A stretch of DNA of 64,000 nucleotides from positions 1,054,001-1,118,000 of the forward strand of contig JAQFVV010006341.1 in NCBI GenBank assembly GCA_028023455.1, in the 5' to 3' direction. Shown one piece after another: positions 46,076 to 57,674 of this stretch. Each line of letters starts with the position of its first letter. Within the stretch, counting starts at the first letter, position 1. Origin of the DNA: Epiperipatus broadwayi (Eukaryota > Onychophora > Udeonychophora > Euonychophora > Peripatidae). Below the pieces are notes generated by a model. The model worked only from the letters and a program-made list of their open reading frames with translations, searched no databases and had not been told where the DNA came from. The translations under genes and the position numbers were made by a program.

Positions 46076-48265
46076 TTAATTTTGCTTGGGATATGGTAGT
46101 AAGCTTCGGGCATTATAGGTACCTCTTGTTCCATCAGGGGTTGAGACTAAAAAGGCATTCTCACCCACTTGTTTCACAATTTCATAGGGGCCTTCATAAA
46201 GATACATGAATTTTCTAAACATATGTTTCCGGAGATTACTCACATGGGGAGTTCTAATTAAAACAAAATCATGGACTTTAAAAGGATGTGGACTGGTTTT
46301 GGAATAACGAGTGCGTTTATCACCCATCTTTTTAAGGTTAATTCTGGCCAGTGCTTGGTCATGTTCCACATTAATATTTTCCACTATTACGGGTAACGGT
46401 GTTTTGATTAGTAAAGGTTCAGGTCTACCAAAGTGCAGCCGAATTGGAGACATCCTAGTAGACTCATTAATAGTTATATTTATATAATTAATCACCTGTG
46501 GCAACTTATTGACCCACTGTTTGTGATCCCGTTCTATATATACTCGGAACAACCTACTTATCTCACGCATGATTCTTTCACTTGGATTGGATTGGGGATT
46601 TCTAATCGAGCACATGATATGTTGAATATTTTGCTTCTTACCCCACTTTTTCCATGTACCAGAAATGAATGCAGTAGCGTGGTCGGTAAGTATTGAAGCT
46701 GGTTTTCCTATTAATGGAATTTGATAAGTTTCCAAGCACTTAATAACATTTTTAGCATCTGTTTTTGGAACTGGGTAAGCAGAGACATATTTGGTAAAAA
46801 CGTCATACATCACAAGAATAAATTTTTGACGGTTGAAAGGTGGAAGTGGTCCATAAAAGTCCAGTGCCAATAATTCATTGGGCTGACTGGGCAGTATGGG
46901 TTGAAGTGTTCCCACATACGATTTATTTTGAAACTTAGTTTTTAAACAAATCTCGCATTCCCTAAGTCTACGGGCAATGGATTCAGACATCTTATGAAAA
47001 TAAAAATGCTTCTTAATAATAGGTTCAATTTTCTGAATTCCATAGTGTCCATATTGGGTGTGAACATAATCTATGAGTTTATTGACTAAACATAAAGGAA
47101 TAATCACTCTCCAAGAATTTTCATCTCCCCTTTTTAATTTCTTCATTAAAATTCTATCTTTAAACCGATACCCCTCTTTAATTCTATCAGCATATCTACT
47201 TTTCTGACCTAATTTAGCTGGATCTGATAAGAAGTGAACTATTCTCTCCAGCCTAGCATCCTGTGCTTGCAGTAATTCTAAATTTGTATAATCTCTAACT
47301 ATTTCTTCCTCTAACAAACTAGACATATTACAAATAATTATATTTTCAGTACTGGGGTTCTGATAATTAACAGAAACAGGATTGCGGCTAAGAATATCTG
47401 CAATGACATTATCCTGTCCTGAACAATATATGATTTCATACTGATACTGTTGGAGATAGAGGCTCCATCTGATTAATCTTTCATTATTAAGGTAACTCTT
47501 GTTGAGAAACTCTAAACTACGATGATCAGTTAATACTATAATTTTTGATCCCAACAAAAGCTGTCTAAGTTTTTGAAATCCCCACACAACAGCTAATGCC
47601 TCTTTTTCTGTGGTGGTATAGTTAAGTTCCGCTCCCCTTAAATGTCGGCTTAAGAAATATAAGACTCTAGGTTCCTTATTCTCATTAAATTGGTATAGAA
47701 TCACCCCTAAACCGAACCCACTACTGTCGGTTTGCAAATAGAACTCTTTATTTAAATCTGGATAGGCTAAAATTACTGTTTTTAAAAAGTTATCTTTAAC
47801 AATTTGAAATTCCCTTGTATGTTCCTGGGTCCACCTCCACTTTTCACACTTTTTTAATAAAACAGATAAGTGCATAGTATCATATGAAAATTTTTTATAA
47901 AACCTGTGATAGTAATTACACAGTCCCAAAAACGATCTCAAGTGCTTTCTGGTTTTAGGGACGGGAAACCTTTGAATGGCGGCAATTTTGTCTGGGTGAG
48001 GTTTGACCCCTTCAGCACTAACCAAATGACCAAGAAAAGAGATTTCTCGGGCAATTAAAATACATTTTTCTAAGTTGACTTTTATATTGTTATCTGAACA
48101 CTCACAAAGAAACATGCTAAGATGCTGTAAATGATCATTTAAATTTTCCGAAGCAATGACAATATCATCGACATATATAACTAACAAATTTTTCAGTTCT
48201 TTTGAAAAGACCATATTCAAGCATCTGATAAGGCCAGCCCCACTATTAATTAAACCAAAGGGCAT
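46076..48265 (-). pseudogene. Gypsy pol, part 2: RT, RNase H, integrase
   Basis: 729 codons from the internal Met of MPFGLINSGAG; the frame is open upstream for about 40 more codons, including FSTFDLTASYWQIPL, to the break with part 1. RT motif Y31-V-D-D34. RNase H: TDSSG (D180), TTTEKEAL (E220), LTDHRSLEFL (D247), DNVIADILSR (D290). Integrase: H402/H407 and C437/C440 zinc site, then catalytic D469 (ALDFYGP), D528 (LTDHA) and E563 (NPSERIM), giving D-x58-D-x34-E. A C-terminal GPY-type module (YLYEGPYEIV) follows. All key catalytic residues are present, so only the frame break separates this from an intact pol. Confidence 0.93.
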
Positions 48266-48354
48266 CCTTTGAAAAATATAAGATTGGCCCTGGTAACGGA
48301 ATGCCGTATACTTTTGATCATTTTTGTGGAGTGGGATTTGCCAATAGCTGGCGG

Positions 48355-49370
48355 TTAAATCAAATGTGGAGAATATGCTCTTCCCTTTGAAGATCGGAAG
48401 AATTCCTGAATAGGTGATGGTATGTCATGCTCTGGGACAGTATGCTGGTTAAGTGTACGTGCATCCAGACAGACTCTAATGGATCCATCTTTCTTTTTGA
48501 CTACTACTAATGGATTCACATAAGACGAAGGGCTGGGCTTAATTATTTGCCAGTCAATCATCTTATTAATCTGCTGTTGAACCTCTGCCTGGTATTGATA
48601 AGGAATAGGATAAGTACGCTGCTGGAAAGGCTCATTATCTTTCAAATTGATTCTATGGACATACCCTTTTAATATACCAGGTATTTTGGAGAAAACACAA
48701 CGATACTGGAACAACAACTGGAAAAATGGTTTATAGTATTCTGTGCCAATAATACATGAACCATCCAACTTAACTTTAATATTTACATCAACTGTTGTCT
48801 CCTGTATGGTCATTAATTGATTCATCTGACTATTACAATTGACTACAAGAGGGCAAATCTCCTCTTTACATCCAAAAGTTTCATCTCTGTAATTAATATA
48901 ACAATTATTTAGAGTCATGAAATCCGAACCAATTATGGCTTCATGAATCAAACCTGGCATGATTAAAAAGACATGCTCAAATTTGCACAAATTAATTTCT
49001 AATGTAATAAAAACCTGTCTATTAGATAACTTAGTCTTCTTTCCATTAGCAAGTATTACCCTAATCACCTTAGTTGGTAAAATTGGAATAGATTGGTCAG
49101 CTGACTGAATTTTCAAGTAAGTTTCTTCAGACAACAAGGAAGCTTGACTGCCTGAATCAATTAAGGTGTTGACAACAATTCCTGAAATGATAATCTTTAT
49201 CATGGGACAGTTGTACAAGATAGGTGGCTCAGACATTTTGCCAGGTTCCAAATAATCAATGTCAAGGTCTATATTATTGATAATCCACATCATGCTGTTC
49301 CCCATATGTTTAAAAATAGGGCCCCGAAGTGAGGAACATTCCTGCGAGGTCCTTTTTAATTTAATGCCCC
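48355..49370 (-). pseudogene. Gypsy pol, part 1: aspartic protease and N-terminal RT
   Basis: Frame 48355-49305 from the first Met; it is open upstream to about 49370, overlapping the end of gag in the -1 frame, so it is probably made as a Gag-Pol fusion by -1 frameshifting. Protease: LIDSGSQASLL (D50 of the Met-started frame) and EAIIGSDFM. RT begins with RTYPIPYQYQAEVQQQINKM and continues NPLVVVKKKDGSIRVCLDAR. The frame ends at a stop (48355-48357) because of a one-base shift at about 48385. The RT sequence continues in the next frame and joins part 2. The shift is in a run-like AAGGGAAG context, so a sequencing error is possible. Confidence 0.9.
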
Positions 49371-51590
49371 GCTACTTTTACTACCTTTTATATTTTTCTT
49401 TGGTATTGTTGGGATACCACTAGTAGAAGGCTGATTCTCATTCAGAATTCTACTCTTAACTGTTGGCCTACTGAGGTGGCTATTCTGTCTACCATAGGGA
49501 TTCGTCCTATAATATCCTTTTTCTCTAACTAACTTCCTCCTTCCCATATGTGACCTATCTGCGAAATTGATATTACTCACCATCGGATGGGTGTCTCTAT
49601 TTACCCTAATTCTATTATCAATATTCCTATCGCTGGTCTCTAACGAATCTAAAATTTCTACTACCTCTTCTATGGTATGTCTGTCAGCAGCAATCAAGAT
49701 CTGCTCTATATGCCTCGGCAGATTATGGCGAATTATTCGCACAATTTGTGTCTCAGATAAAGGATAAGCTGTCAAGGTTTTCAATTTGACGGCCTGACTC
49801 CTGAAAAACTGAGTATAACTACCCTTATTTACATGATATCTTTCCTGAGATATCTGATATCTCAGGTTATCTTGGCGGTCTTCCCCCCAAAAACTGGCTA
49901 ACATAAGATATTTGAAGTCTCCATATGTTTCTGGTTTAATAAATAATGATTGCCACCAGTCTTTAGATGCTGCACACAAATGGTTAGCGGCAATAGCAAT
50001 CTTTTCTATCTCAGATAAATGACATAAGGTGAATAACTCCTCCAGATTCTGGAGATACTCGTGTGGATTCTCCAGATATTCACCTCTAAAAAATTTTATT
50101 TTTAAGAATTTTAAGGCCATGGAGCTATTACTTTCTGGCTCTAGCATGACTTTACTTCTAGCCTCATTTAATGGATCGTATATTGATTCTACTGGATTAA
50201 TTACCGTATGTAACTCAGATATTACTTGGTTATTATGACCATTATTTGTTTCCTTTACTTGAGTTTCAGATAAACCTTTACTTTGAACAACTTTTTTACT
50301 TTTTGTAAAATTATCCCTATTATAGTCTATAGCTTGCATTCGACTCTCTAATTCTAACTTATAGTTCTGCCATTCACAGTCTATTCTCTTTGAACTATCT
50401 TTTAGGCCTACATTTAAGTGTTTAATCTGTTGTTCCAATTGGTTAATAGTTTCATCTTTATCTATCCCGAATTTATCTTCTAACCTTTGATAGACTTTAC
50501 TCTCACACTGAGTCATTAATTCCCCTATTTCATCTTGGAGATTATTATGTAATAGCTGTGCATTACTCTTTATTATATCATTAAAATTTTCTACTCTTCC
50601 CATAACTTGACTTAGCTCACTTTCTAGATTTTGATTAATCTCACATTGGGTCAACTCTTGAGTTTCTAGTTTAGCTATTAATCTGGTAATCTGGCTCTGA
50701 CATCCTTTCACTACATTGTCAGGTGCTAGAGTTATATTTTTAACTTCCTCTTTCAAATTACTAACTTCACTTCTAGCACTGTCTAATTCTCCCTTAATAG
50801 ATTCAACTCTATCCTGAACTTCTCTTTGAAATACTACTGTTTCCTTTTGATAATTTCTTATTTCCTGTACTTCATTGTTTAATACAATATATTGACTTTT
50901 AAAGTCCTGCTGGATAGCCTCAATCATATTTTCTGCCCTTTCAGAATTTGTTTTGATCTCTTTCCTTATTCTTATTTCCAGCTTTTCAGAGGCCAATTTT
51001 GATTCTTCTACATGATTTCTCAAATCTTCCCTTAAGTCCTTTATCTCCTGTACTTGATTTTGAGATGTCTCTTTGATCTCCTGCATTTGATTCTCTAATT
51101 TAATATTTAAATTTTGTATCTGACTTTTTAATTCACTATTTGATTGTTCTAATTCACTATTTGAGTTTTGGATCTGACTTTTTAATTCACTATTTGATTG
51201 TTCTAATTTACTATTTGAGTTTTGGATCTGACTTTTTAATTCACTATTTGATTGTTCTAATTTACTATTTGAGTTTTGGATCTGACTTTTTAATTCACTA
51301 TTTGATTGTTCTAATTTACTATTTGAGTTTTGGATCTGACTTTTTAATTCACTATTTGATTTTTCTAATTTTTTCAAGAATTCCTCCAATGTATTTCTCA
51401 TTAATTGATCTGGCTCATTTTCATGTTTTCCCTTTATTATTGTGGCTTCTTCTGGGTTAGCTATATCCAAATCTTCCCCTTCCTCTTTTAATTGTACACT
51501 AAAATATGGAGTCTGTGTATCAGGGGATTGTAACTCTTGGGATCCTCCCAAATCCTCAGAAATACTATGATTATCTTTGTTTTCACTCAT
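49356..51590 (-). CDS. gag: Gypsy Gag
   Basis: Intact 744-codon ORF. Residues 1-70 are acidic and Ser/Gln/Glu-rich. About 73-157 is a repeat of SNSELKSQIQNSNSKLEQ (18 residues, four full units plus partial ones). A long coiled coil runs to about 430. A retrotransposon capsid-type domain lies at about 490-640 (FFRGEYLENPHEYLQNLEEL, then SKDWWQSL). The C-terminus is basic (GRRKLVREKGYYRTNPYGRQ) and has no CCHC zinc knuckle. It would form the particle that packages element RNA. The start at 51590 is the first Met after a 554-base leader. The stop at 49356 overlaps the pol frame by about 14 bases; I found no canonical slippery heptamer. Confidence 0.88.
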   Translation of the reverse strand: MSENKDNHSISEDLGGSQELQSPDTQTPYFSVQLKEEGEDLDIANPEEATIIKGKHENEPDQLMRNTLEEFLKKLEKSNSELKSQIQNSNSKLEQSNSELKSQIQNSNSKLEQSNSELKSQIQNSNSKLEQSNSELKSQIQNSNSELEQSNSELKSQIQNLNIKLENQMQEIKETSQNQVQEIKDLREDLRNHVEESKLASEKLEIRIRKEIKTNSERAENMIEAIQQDFKSQYIVLNNEVQEIRNYQKETVVFQREVQDRVESIKGELDSARSEVSNLKEEVKNITLAPDNVVKGCQSQITRLIAKLETQELTQCEINQNLESELSQVMGRVENFNDIIKSNAQLLHNNLQDEIGELMTQCESKVYQRLEDKFGIDKDETINQLEQQIKHLNVGLKDSSKRIDCEWQNYKLELESRMQAIDYNRDNFTKSKKVVQSKGLSETQVKETNNGHNNQVISELHTVINPVESIYDPLNEARSKVMLEPESNSSMALKFLKIKFFRGEYLENPHEYLQNLEELFTLCHLSEIEKIAIAANHLCAASKDWWQSLFIKPETYGDFKYLMLASFWGEDRQDNLRYQISQERYHVNKGSYTQFFRSQAVKLKTLTAYPLSETQIVRIIRHNLPRHIEQILIAADRHTIEEVVEILDSLETSDRNIDNRIRVNRDTHPMVSNINFADRSHMGRRKLVREKGYYRTNPYGRQNSHLSRPTVKSRILNENQPSTSGIPTIPKKNIKGSKSSGALN
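51119..51372 (-). repeat. 54-bp in-frame tandem repeat in gag
   Basis: Four units of 54 bases (starts spaced at about 51142, 51196, 51250, 51304) plus a partial unit near 51358. Each encodes the 18-residue SNSELKSQIQNSNSKLEQ. Units are almost identical in DNA, so expansion is recent. The repeat length preserves the frame and extends the coiled coil. Confidence 0.92.
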
Positions 51591-52144
51591 ATTAAAATTC
51601 TAACTCTTTTAGTATTTAACAGTACTGAAATATTAGCAATGAACTATTAATAAATTTATCGATAAGAAATTATTGACAAGACATCCTGCCTCCATGCCTC
51701 TCCTACCAAAAACAATCTACACCAAAAACTATGCTCTGACATTTAATATCCCTAAAGCTCCAACATTAACTACTAAATATGCTTTTTTTTTTTCACATGC
51801 TTCTTGGTCCATATAAATATCATTAGATATTATGTAATATAGCATAAGTGCCAATCACAAGACCAGACAAACAGATCATCATAAATGATAAAATCATTAC
51901 AGTGTTTTATGGAATTGCCTACAGACCACAACATCCTAAACTGACAACTTAATTATTTATTTTTCAGTGGCAAAAGATTAGATCATATAATAGATATTCA
52001 CATAATATCTTATGGCTAAAACAATTCATTATTGGCAAATATTTTTAATCAATGAATAACTAATCCATTCAAGTGCAAACAATATTAATATTGACTTCAA
52101 GAAAAGTTTACTAAATTCCTCGTGGCCAGCTATAGCCATCGAAG

Positions 52145-52162
52145 GCCCCATGTTGGGCGCCA
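52145..52162 (-). other. Primer binding site, tRNA-Lys type
   Basis: TGGCGCCCAACATGGGGC on the minus strand, two bases after the 5' LTR end. It matches the TGGCGCCCAAC.TGGGGC form complementary to the 3' end of tRNA-Lys used by several retroelements, with one difference. Confidence 0.9.
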
Positions 52163-52164
52163 TT

Positions 52165-55100
52165 TCTAACCCAGTTAATTTTTATTTAATTTTATTTATT
52201 TTAATTAATTTATTTCATTTCTAATATTTTTATTAGTTAGTTTATTTTTATTTGCACTTGTGTCACTACTTTTTCACAGGTTGTTGTTAAGGCAACCAAA
52301 ATAAAAGCAACATATCCATTAATTTTCCAATATGATCTAAAATACTTTTCATATAATACAATTGTACATTCAATTCTCTTAAGCCATGCCACGATTGTAA
52401 TAACAACAATAATTGATCACTTATTAATTTAAAGAATAATTATAATAATATTAATCTCAGGGTTCTTTGTTTCATGTAAGGAAATGCTCGGCAGTATTGT
52501 GTTGTCGCATATGACTGGCATTCTGGTCGGCTATAGGAAACATTTATTTTACTTAAATTCAATGTGTCTTCATCTCTCATATCCACTGCTATATTATTTA
52601 AAGAGATGATAATTCTATTCAATAATGACGTATAATTTTGAATAACACAGCCTTTTTTTTTTTTTCAGAATCTCAGTCAGAATAATAAAAAGACAAGGGT
52701 GCTTTTTGTGTCCTTCCATCATCCATGACAACACAATAATATAACTAAGATTTATTACTTAGACAATTTAACTAAATGGGAATGGAATAATGTGCAACCA
52801 AAGTTAATGGTTTGGGAATAAATTCATTTTTTTTTTTTTATACAAAGGTGAATGTTTAGTCTTAAGTTTTCAACTCCATAAATAATTATCATTAAACTAA
52901 AATATAATGACATATTCCGATCTGCTTAACTTTATTTATCTGGTATATTAAGTTTTTAAGAATTTGGAATGATTTCGGACTCAAGAAAAGGTTTTGCAAA
53001 TATTGTGCAAACACTTATATTTAGCATATAAAAACAAAAAAAATGAATCTACAACAAATTTTAACAAGACTATAATTTATTATTATCACAAAAAAAAATA
53101 TATGAACATTTATTCAATAATCCCATAGTAATACAAAAATATAAAATATAACTGACATTAATCTGTATACTCTTTTGGTTATGGACTAGAGGTTACTACT
53201 TCTCCTGTATGCAATCATATGGATTGATTAACTAAAAGTACATTTCATTACCAATACATTGTTTATTAAATTTTGGTAACCTTGTAGAAGCTTTTATTCA
53301 AAATTATTGACTAACTATTTTTTTTTTTTTTTTTTTTTTTAAAATGATTAATCCCATCATATGCAATACGCAAAATATTAAATTTATTTCTAATACATTT
53401 ACTTTATTTATGGTCTTTAATGGGATAACCTATTCTAATTATAGGCCAGTTATCAGAAGTTACACTTACCATCTTACATTTAACTTAATGCTAACTTAAG
53501 TTATGATACAAATTTTATTCATACGTATAATTTTAAATATGAGTATTATTTAATTACTAACCAGAATTAAATATTGCATTTGAATATTCCTTCAGTAAAT
53601 AAGCGTTTTAAAATTACGCAATTTTAATTACTTTCTCCATTGATTTACTTGTCAAATACTAGCAATATTTAGCAGCACAATACAGATATTGATCCTAGTT
53701 ACTAACGCACTATTTATACTAAAGTGGATCTTGAGGAACTAACACCTCCAATATAACCTTTATCTTGCCCGAACTTTCAAAATTAAGCACAATAATCAAC
53801 ACCTTCCATGGTGGAGCTATCTTTATTTTCACATGAGGAATATGGAATAACCACGAAGGTTTGTAAAGTAATCTACTACATTAAAATATTTTGGTGGTTT
53901 CTTGCCTCTTACTTGGGCATACAACGAACACACACCAAATACAATCCTCTCCTGGGATTTAAACGAATGAAGCATACTAAATGCTAGATAAATTCTTGAT
54001 CGTCCTATCTATGAGAATCGATCACTTGGGCTATAAACATACCCGAACATTATATTTAAAATCTTCCTCTCATGGAAAACAAAGCTTTTGGGGAGATCAT
54101 TTTTCATCCCACAAAATAAATACATTATAATTATTACCTATGCGAATATTAAGCATATACCAATGCTATATCTGGGCAGGATAAGTAAATACACTGATTA
54201 TAATAAACTTATGTTACCGTGTATACTTTGATCAACATCTGAAATCAATGGACATCATAGAATAAAAGTATAATAATTTTAATTTTAATAAAGGAACATT
54301 CAAAATAGTTGGTAGCATACTATCTTAAACTAAATAAAGTGGATGTGTTATTTAAGAATAATTAGGAATAAATTCCTCAATTAATACAGTATAAATTCGT
54401 TTCAAAACTTTAACAAGAAATATTTTGTTATAGCATTTTTTTTTTTTTAGTTACTTCTGATAATTTTCAATATTTATTTTACCCCTTAAATATCTAAATA
54501 TTTTTTCTTTTACGTATCTAACATACAAAATTTCTACCTACAATTGTATGTAATAATTAAAACATATTTTATAGATTTTTTTTTTTCGTGTTAAATATCA
54601 ACTTAACCTATAATAATTATATTAAAACATACCTTTGTCATTACAAGGCTATTAAATATCACTTGACCATACAGACTTTAATCTATGTGATATAAAAAAA
54701 AATACATATCATTTATAACTTAGTTTTAAACAATCATTAATTAACAAGTGCATACTCTCTCATTAGAAAATGTTTTTCTGTTGAGCAATTGGTCCAGGTG
54801 AAGAGCTTTATCCAGTCGTATTTCATGAAGCAAGTTTAAAAACAATAAACGCATGGTATTATTTCCTTTAAATAAAAGTTTTCTCTTATTTTGTGCGTTT
54901 AATAAATTAGGTAAAGAAACATATAGCAGAATTGAAGATTAATTCTTACTTGAATTAAACTACTACAATTTTGGGATCCAAGAAAAAAAATAGACTTCTA
55001 ACATAGACGAATATTTGACTATAGACGATAAACATACACAATATTTTTTTTTTATTGACGATACGTATACTTATTAGCTAGCTTACTTATGGACGAAAAT

Positions 55101-56464
55101 GCGCAATTTTCCGAGAGATTATTATGATAATAACTGCAGTCAATTTACTTGTACATGAAGTTTTAATAATTCCAACTGATGTATAATATAATATATCATT
55201 TATTTTTATCATTAAGTCACTAAGATATTTGGTTTTGTTCATACTTTAGGAATTATAATTTTTTTTTAACGGTAACTTCTCCGTAAGAATGCCCCTATAT
55301 AACTTTTCCTATATTTACTCTGAGAAAGTTTATATTTTTTTTTATATATTTTTTTTTTAAAATATACAGGTGCATAATTTAATCTTATTTATCATTATTA
55401 TTATTTCCAGACAATTCTTGGTGAATAAAACATATTTTAACGTATGTAACTACATTACTTGTAAAGGCAGACAATATTGAGAAAGAGCGCGAAAATGTTT
55501 CTAGTTGATTTTCCTTGGTTTCAAAATATTTCTTTCAATTATTATTATTTTTTCTTTCTATACCAAGAAAATATCAATAAATGACATAAAGTTAATAAAT
55601 AATTAATCTTTTCTTGGAAATCGCTTCTTTTCCTTAATTTAGATATAATATAATTTTTCGTGACTCTTTTAGTTACATCTGTCATTTTTGAACTTTAGCG
55701 TGAGACAATAAATTTTTAAGTATAAAAGGTCTTTAAATAGGTAGATGGCAAAGAAAATCAGGATATCTTATCAAAAAATTTTAGCCACACATTATATTAT
55801 TAAAATTTTACTTTGATTACATTTATTTCTGCAAAATAAAATGAAAAAATTGAGTTACCAAATTTCAGCACTGTTCCTTCCTTGAAAACTAAAAGCAGAC
55901 TATCTATTTTTTATTTTTTTTACTTTAGCGACCTCTTCCAGAAAAATAATCATTTGATTATAACATAAACAAAAGAAAGGAAAAACCTATTACAATCATA
56001 TAGTTTTAGTATTATTTACCTGGATTACAAAGTAATTTGACAATATAAAAAAAATAATAAATACATTAAATTAACAATCAGTGATGTATAATTCTTTAAA
56101 CATTATATATATTTTTTTTTTTACAAAAAGAAATTACCAGAAGTTATTGTGCTTTATGATAAGACACTCATCCACTCTCCCCTCTACCCATCCAAAATCA
56201 ATTACTGTTTAGCTTTTATACCATATTAATTTGCTCTAATTATTAATATCTCAATTAAATTATTCATGTTCTCTCTTTAAAAATGACATTGAGTTATTAA
56301 ATCTATTAGTTATTCACCCAAAACATGCCAAAGTGAGTGAATAGCATACTTTATTAATCAATTATTACTATTGTTATTTTATCTTTTTATTTCTTTAAAG
56401 AATAGCATTGTTTTCCTGCAGAAATAATGCCAAGTAAACCAAGTGTCAATAACACTAGGTTACA
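52165..56464 (-). repeat. Gypsy 5' LTR (4300 bp)
   Basis: Starts TGTAACCTAGTG at 56464 on the minus strand and ends GGTTAGA at 52165. Partner of 41651-45954. It must contain the promoter, start site and polyadenylation signals, but none can be fixed by eye in such AT-rich sequence. A TATAAAAG motif at about 55719 and its twin at about 45210 are on the plus strand, antisense to the element. Confidence 0.95.
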
Positions 56465-56537
56465 ATATACACATGGGTCTCTTTTTACGCGGACTTATTT
56501 AACACGATTTTGAAGTTACACGATTCGTGTTTCACCG

Positions 56538-56636
56538 GAAGTCGACCTCCGATAATGCGCTATTACTTTAAATAATAAATTTCACGCACTTACGTTATAT
56601 TGAAAGTAATAGCACATTATTGGAATTCTACTTTCA
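56538..56636. repeat. Short inverted repeat inside the pogo-like element
   Basis: Arms of about 34 bases: CCGATAATGCGCTATTACTTT on the left and its near reverse complement AAAGTAATAGCACATTATTGG on the right, separated by about 30 bases. Related sequence recurs at 62489-63121. Confidence 0.6.
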
Positions 56637-57206
56637 TCTTAGTAATTTCAATATTTTCAGTGCTTTATAATAGTAAGATTTTATGCAATAATGAAATTAA
56701 AATCATGATTTCCACATTTTATGTATACACACATTAAATTTTACAAGATTATAATGTAAATTTGTTCAAACATTGTGCGTGTTAATTTTGCATTTTAAAT
56801 CACATTCTGTTTTTGCTTTTTAAAAAAGAACGTAATCAATTATTAATCATTTAGTGTCCACAAGTTTATTTTTAAAAGGTCAGTAATAGCAGTGGGCACA
56901 ATTAAAAATTAAAATCTGATTTTTAATTGTAATTAACAATTTAAAAATTACTTATGGGCAACTTGAAATTAATGTGATGTAAAACGAAATTTGATTTTTA
57001 AACGGAATTGAAAATTAAAGACAAAAATAAGAATTTAATTTTTAGTTGTTAGTTTTAATTAAATTTTTCCCAGCAGTGGTGAATAAATGTCTTTTTATTA
57101 TCATAAGTCTAAGTTCATAAACAATTAATAAAATCATCGTTGTCGTCAACAGAAAACCATTAACACAACATGAGAGTGAACTTGGCGCTAATTGTATTTC
57201 CTCTTG

Positions 57207-57281
57207 TGAGAATAATTGCTGAGATATTCTTGACTTCGTTTAAGGAGAAGCCAAATACATCACATCACATCACATGAGAAT
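57207..57281 (+). mobile_element. 61-bp LINE stub with 7-bp TSD
   Basis: TGAGAAT at 57207-57213 and 57275-57281 flanks 57214-57274. The insert matches the last 60 bases of the LINE at 8600-11825 (AATTGCTGAGATATTCTTGA, CTTCGTTTAAGGAGAAGCC, ACATC-repeat tail). It is an almost completely 5'-truncated retrotransposition event, or a SINE-like user of the same 3' end. Confidence 0.8.
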
Positions 57282-57674
57282 CTGATTTTTTACTAGTTTG
57301 CAAACAAACGTGTTTTTGGGCAAATAGCGATAATAATTAAAACGTGTATAAAAAATGTAAATTACTGTACTGTAAATTATGCATAAAAATATATTATTTT
57401 GAATAAAATTAAATATTATAGTTAAAAAAAGTTTGTCTTGTATCAATTTTTTTCAAATTTGAAATTTTTTATTAGTCATATTTTATTTCCTTATTTTTTT
57501 TTTTTTTGCGCGAATTTTAAAGTAATTTTACATTGGTGCTTTGCTTTTACGCGAATTTTGAAAAATCACAGACCGCATCCCCTCTTTTTCAATGTAAGTT
57601 ATGTCTATTTTTGCATGATTTCGTTTGCGCGTGTTTTCTGAGGAACCTATCTATCGCATAAAATGAGACCCAGG

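Larger units (their letters stand above)
41647..56468 (-). mobile_element. Ty3/gypsy LTR retrotransposon with giant LTRs
   Basis: Element 41651-56464 (14,814 bp) flanked by 4-bp duplications ATAT (41647-41650 and 56465-56468). The LTRs (4304 and 4300 bp) make up 58% of it. On the minus strand the order is: LTR, PBS, leader, gag, protease, RT, RNase H, integrase, PPT, LTR. Integrase comes after RNase H, as in Ty3/gypsy. No envelope ORF is present between integrase and the 3' LTR. LTR ends are TGTAACC and GGTTAGA (imperfect inverted repeat). LTRs differ by only a handful of substitutions plus homopolymer-length changes, so it is young. One single-base break in RT is the only coding defect seen. 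Confidence 0.95.
56470..57674 (+). mobile_element. Non-autonomous pogo/Tigger-like DNA transposon
   Basis: Terminal inverted repeats: left TGGGTCTCTTTTTACGCGG (from about 56474) and right, reverse-complemented, TGGGTCTCATTTTATGCG (to 57674). TATA flanks both ends, compatible with TA duplication. Interior motifs such as TTTTACGCGAATTTTGAAA and GAAAACACGCGCAAACG are typical of pogo-like ends. No transposase ORF is seen. The gypsy element lies directly against its left end. An inverted pair (56538-56572 and 56602-56636) lies inside, and a LINE stub is inserted at 57214. Confidence 0.6.

Noticed and set aside
51140-51460. 106-codon plus-strand ORF
   Set aside because: Antisense shadow of the 54-bp gag repeat; its repetitive translation follows from the repeat.
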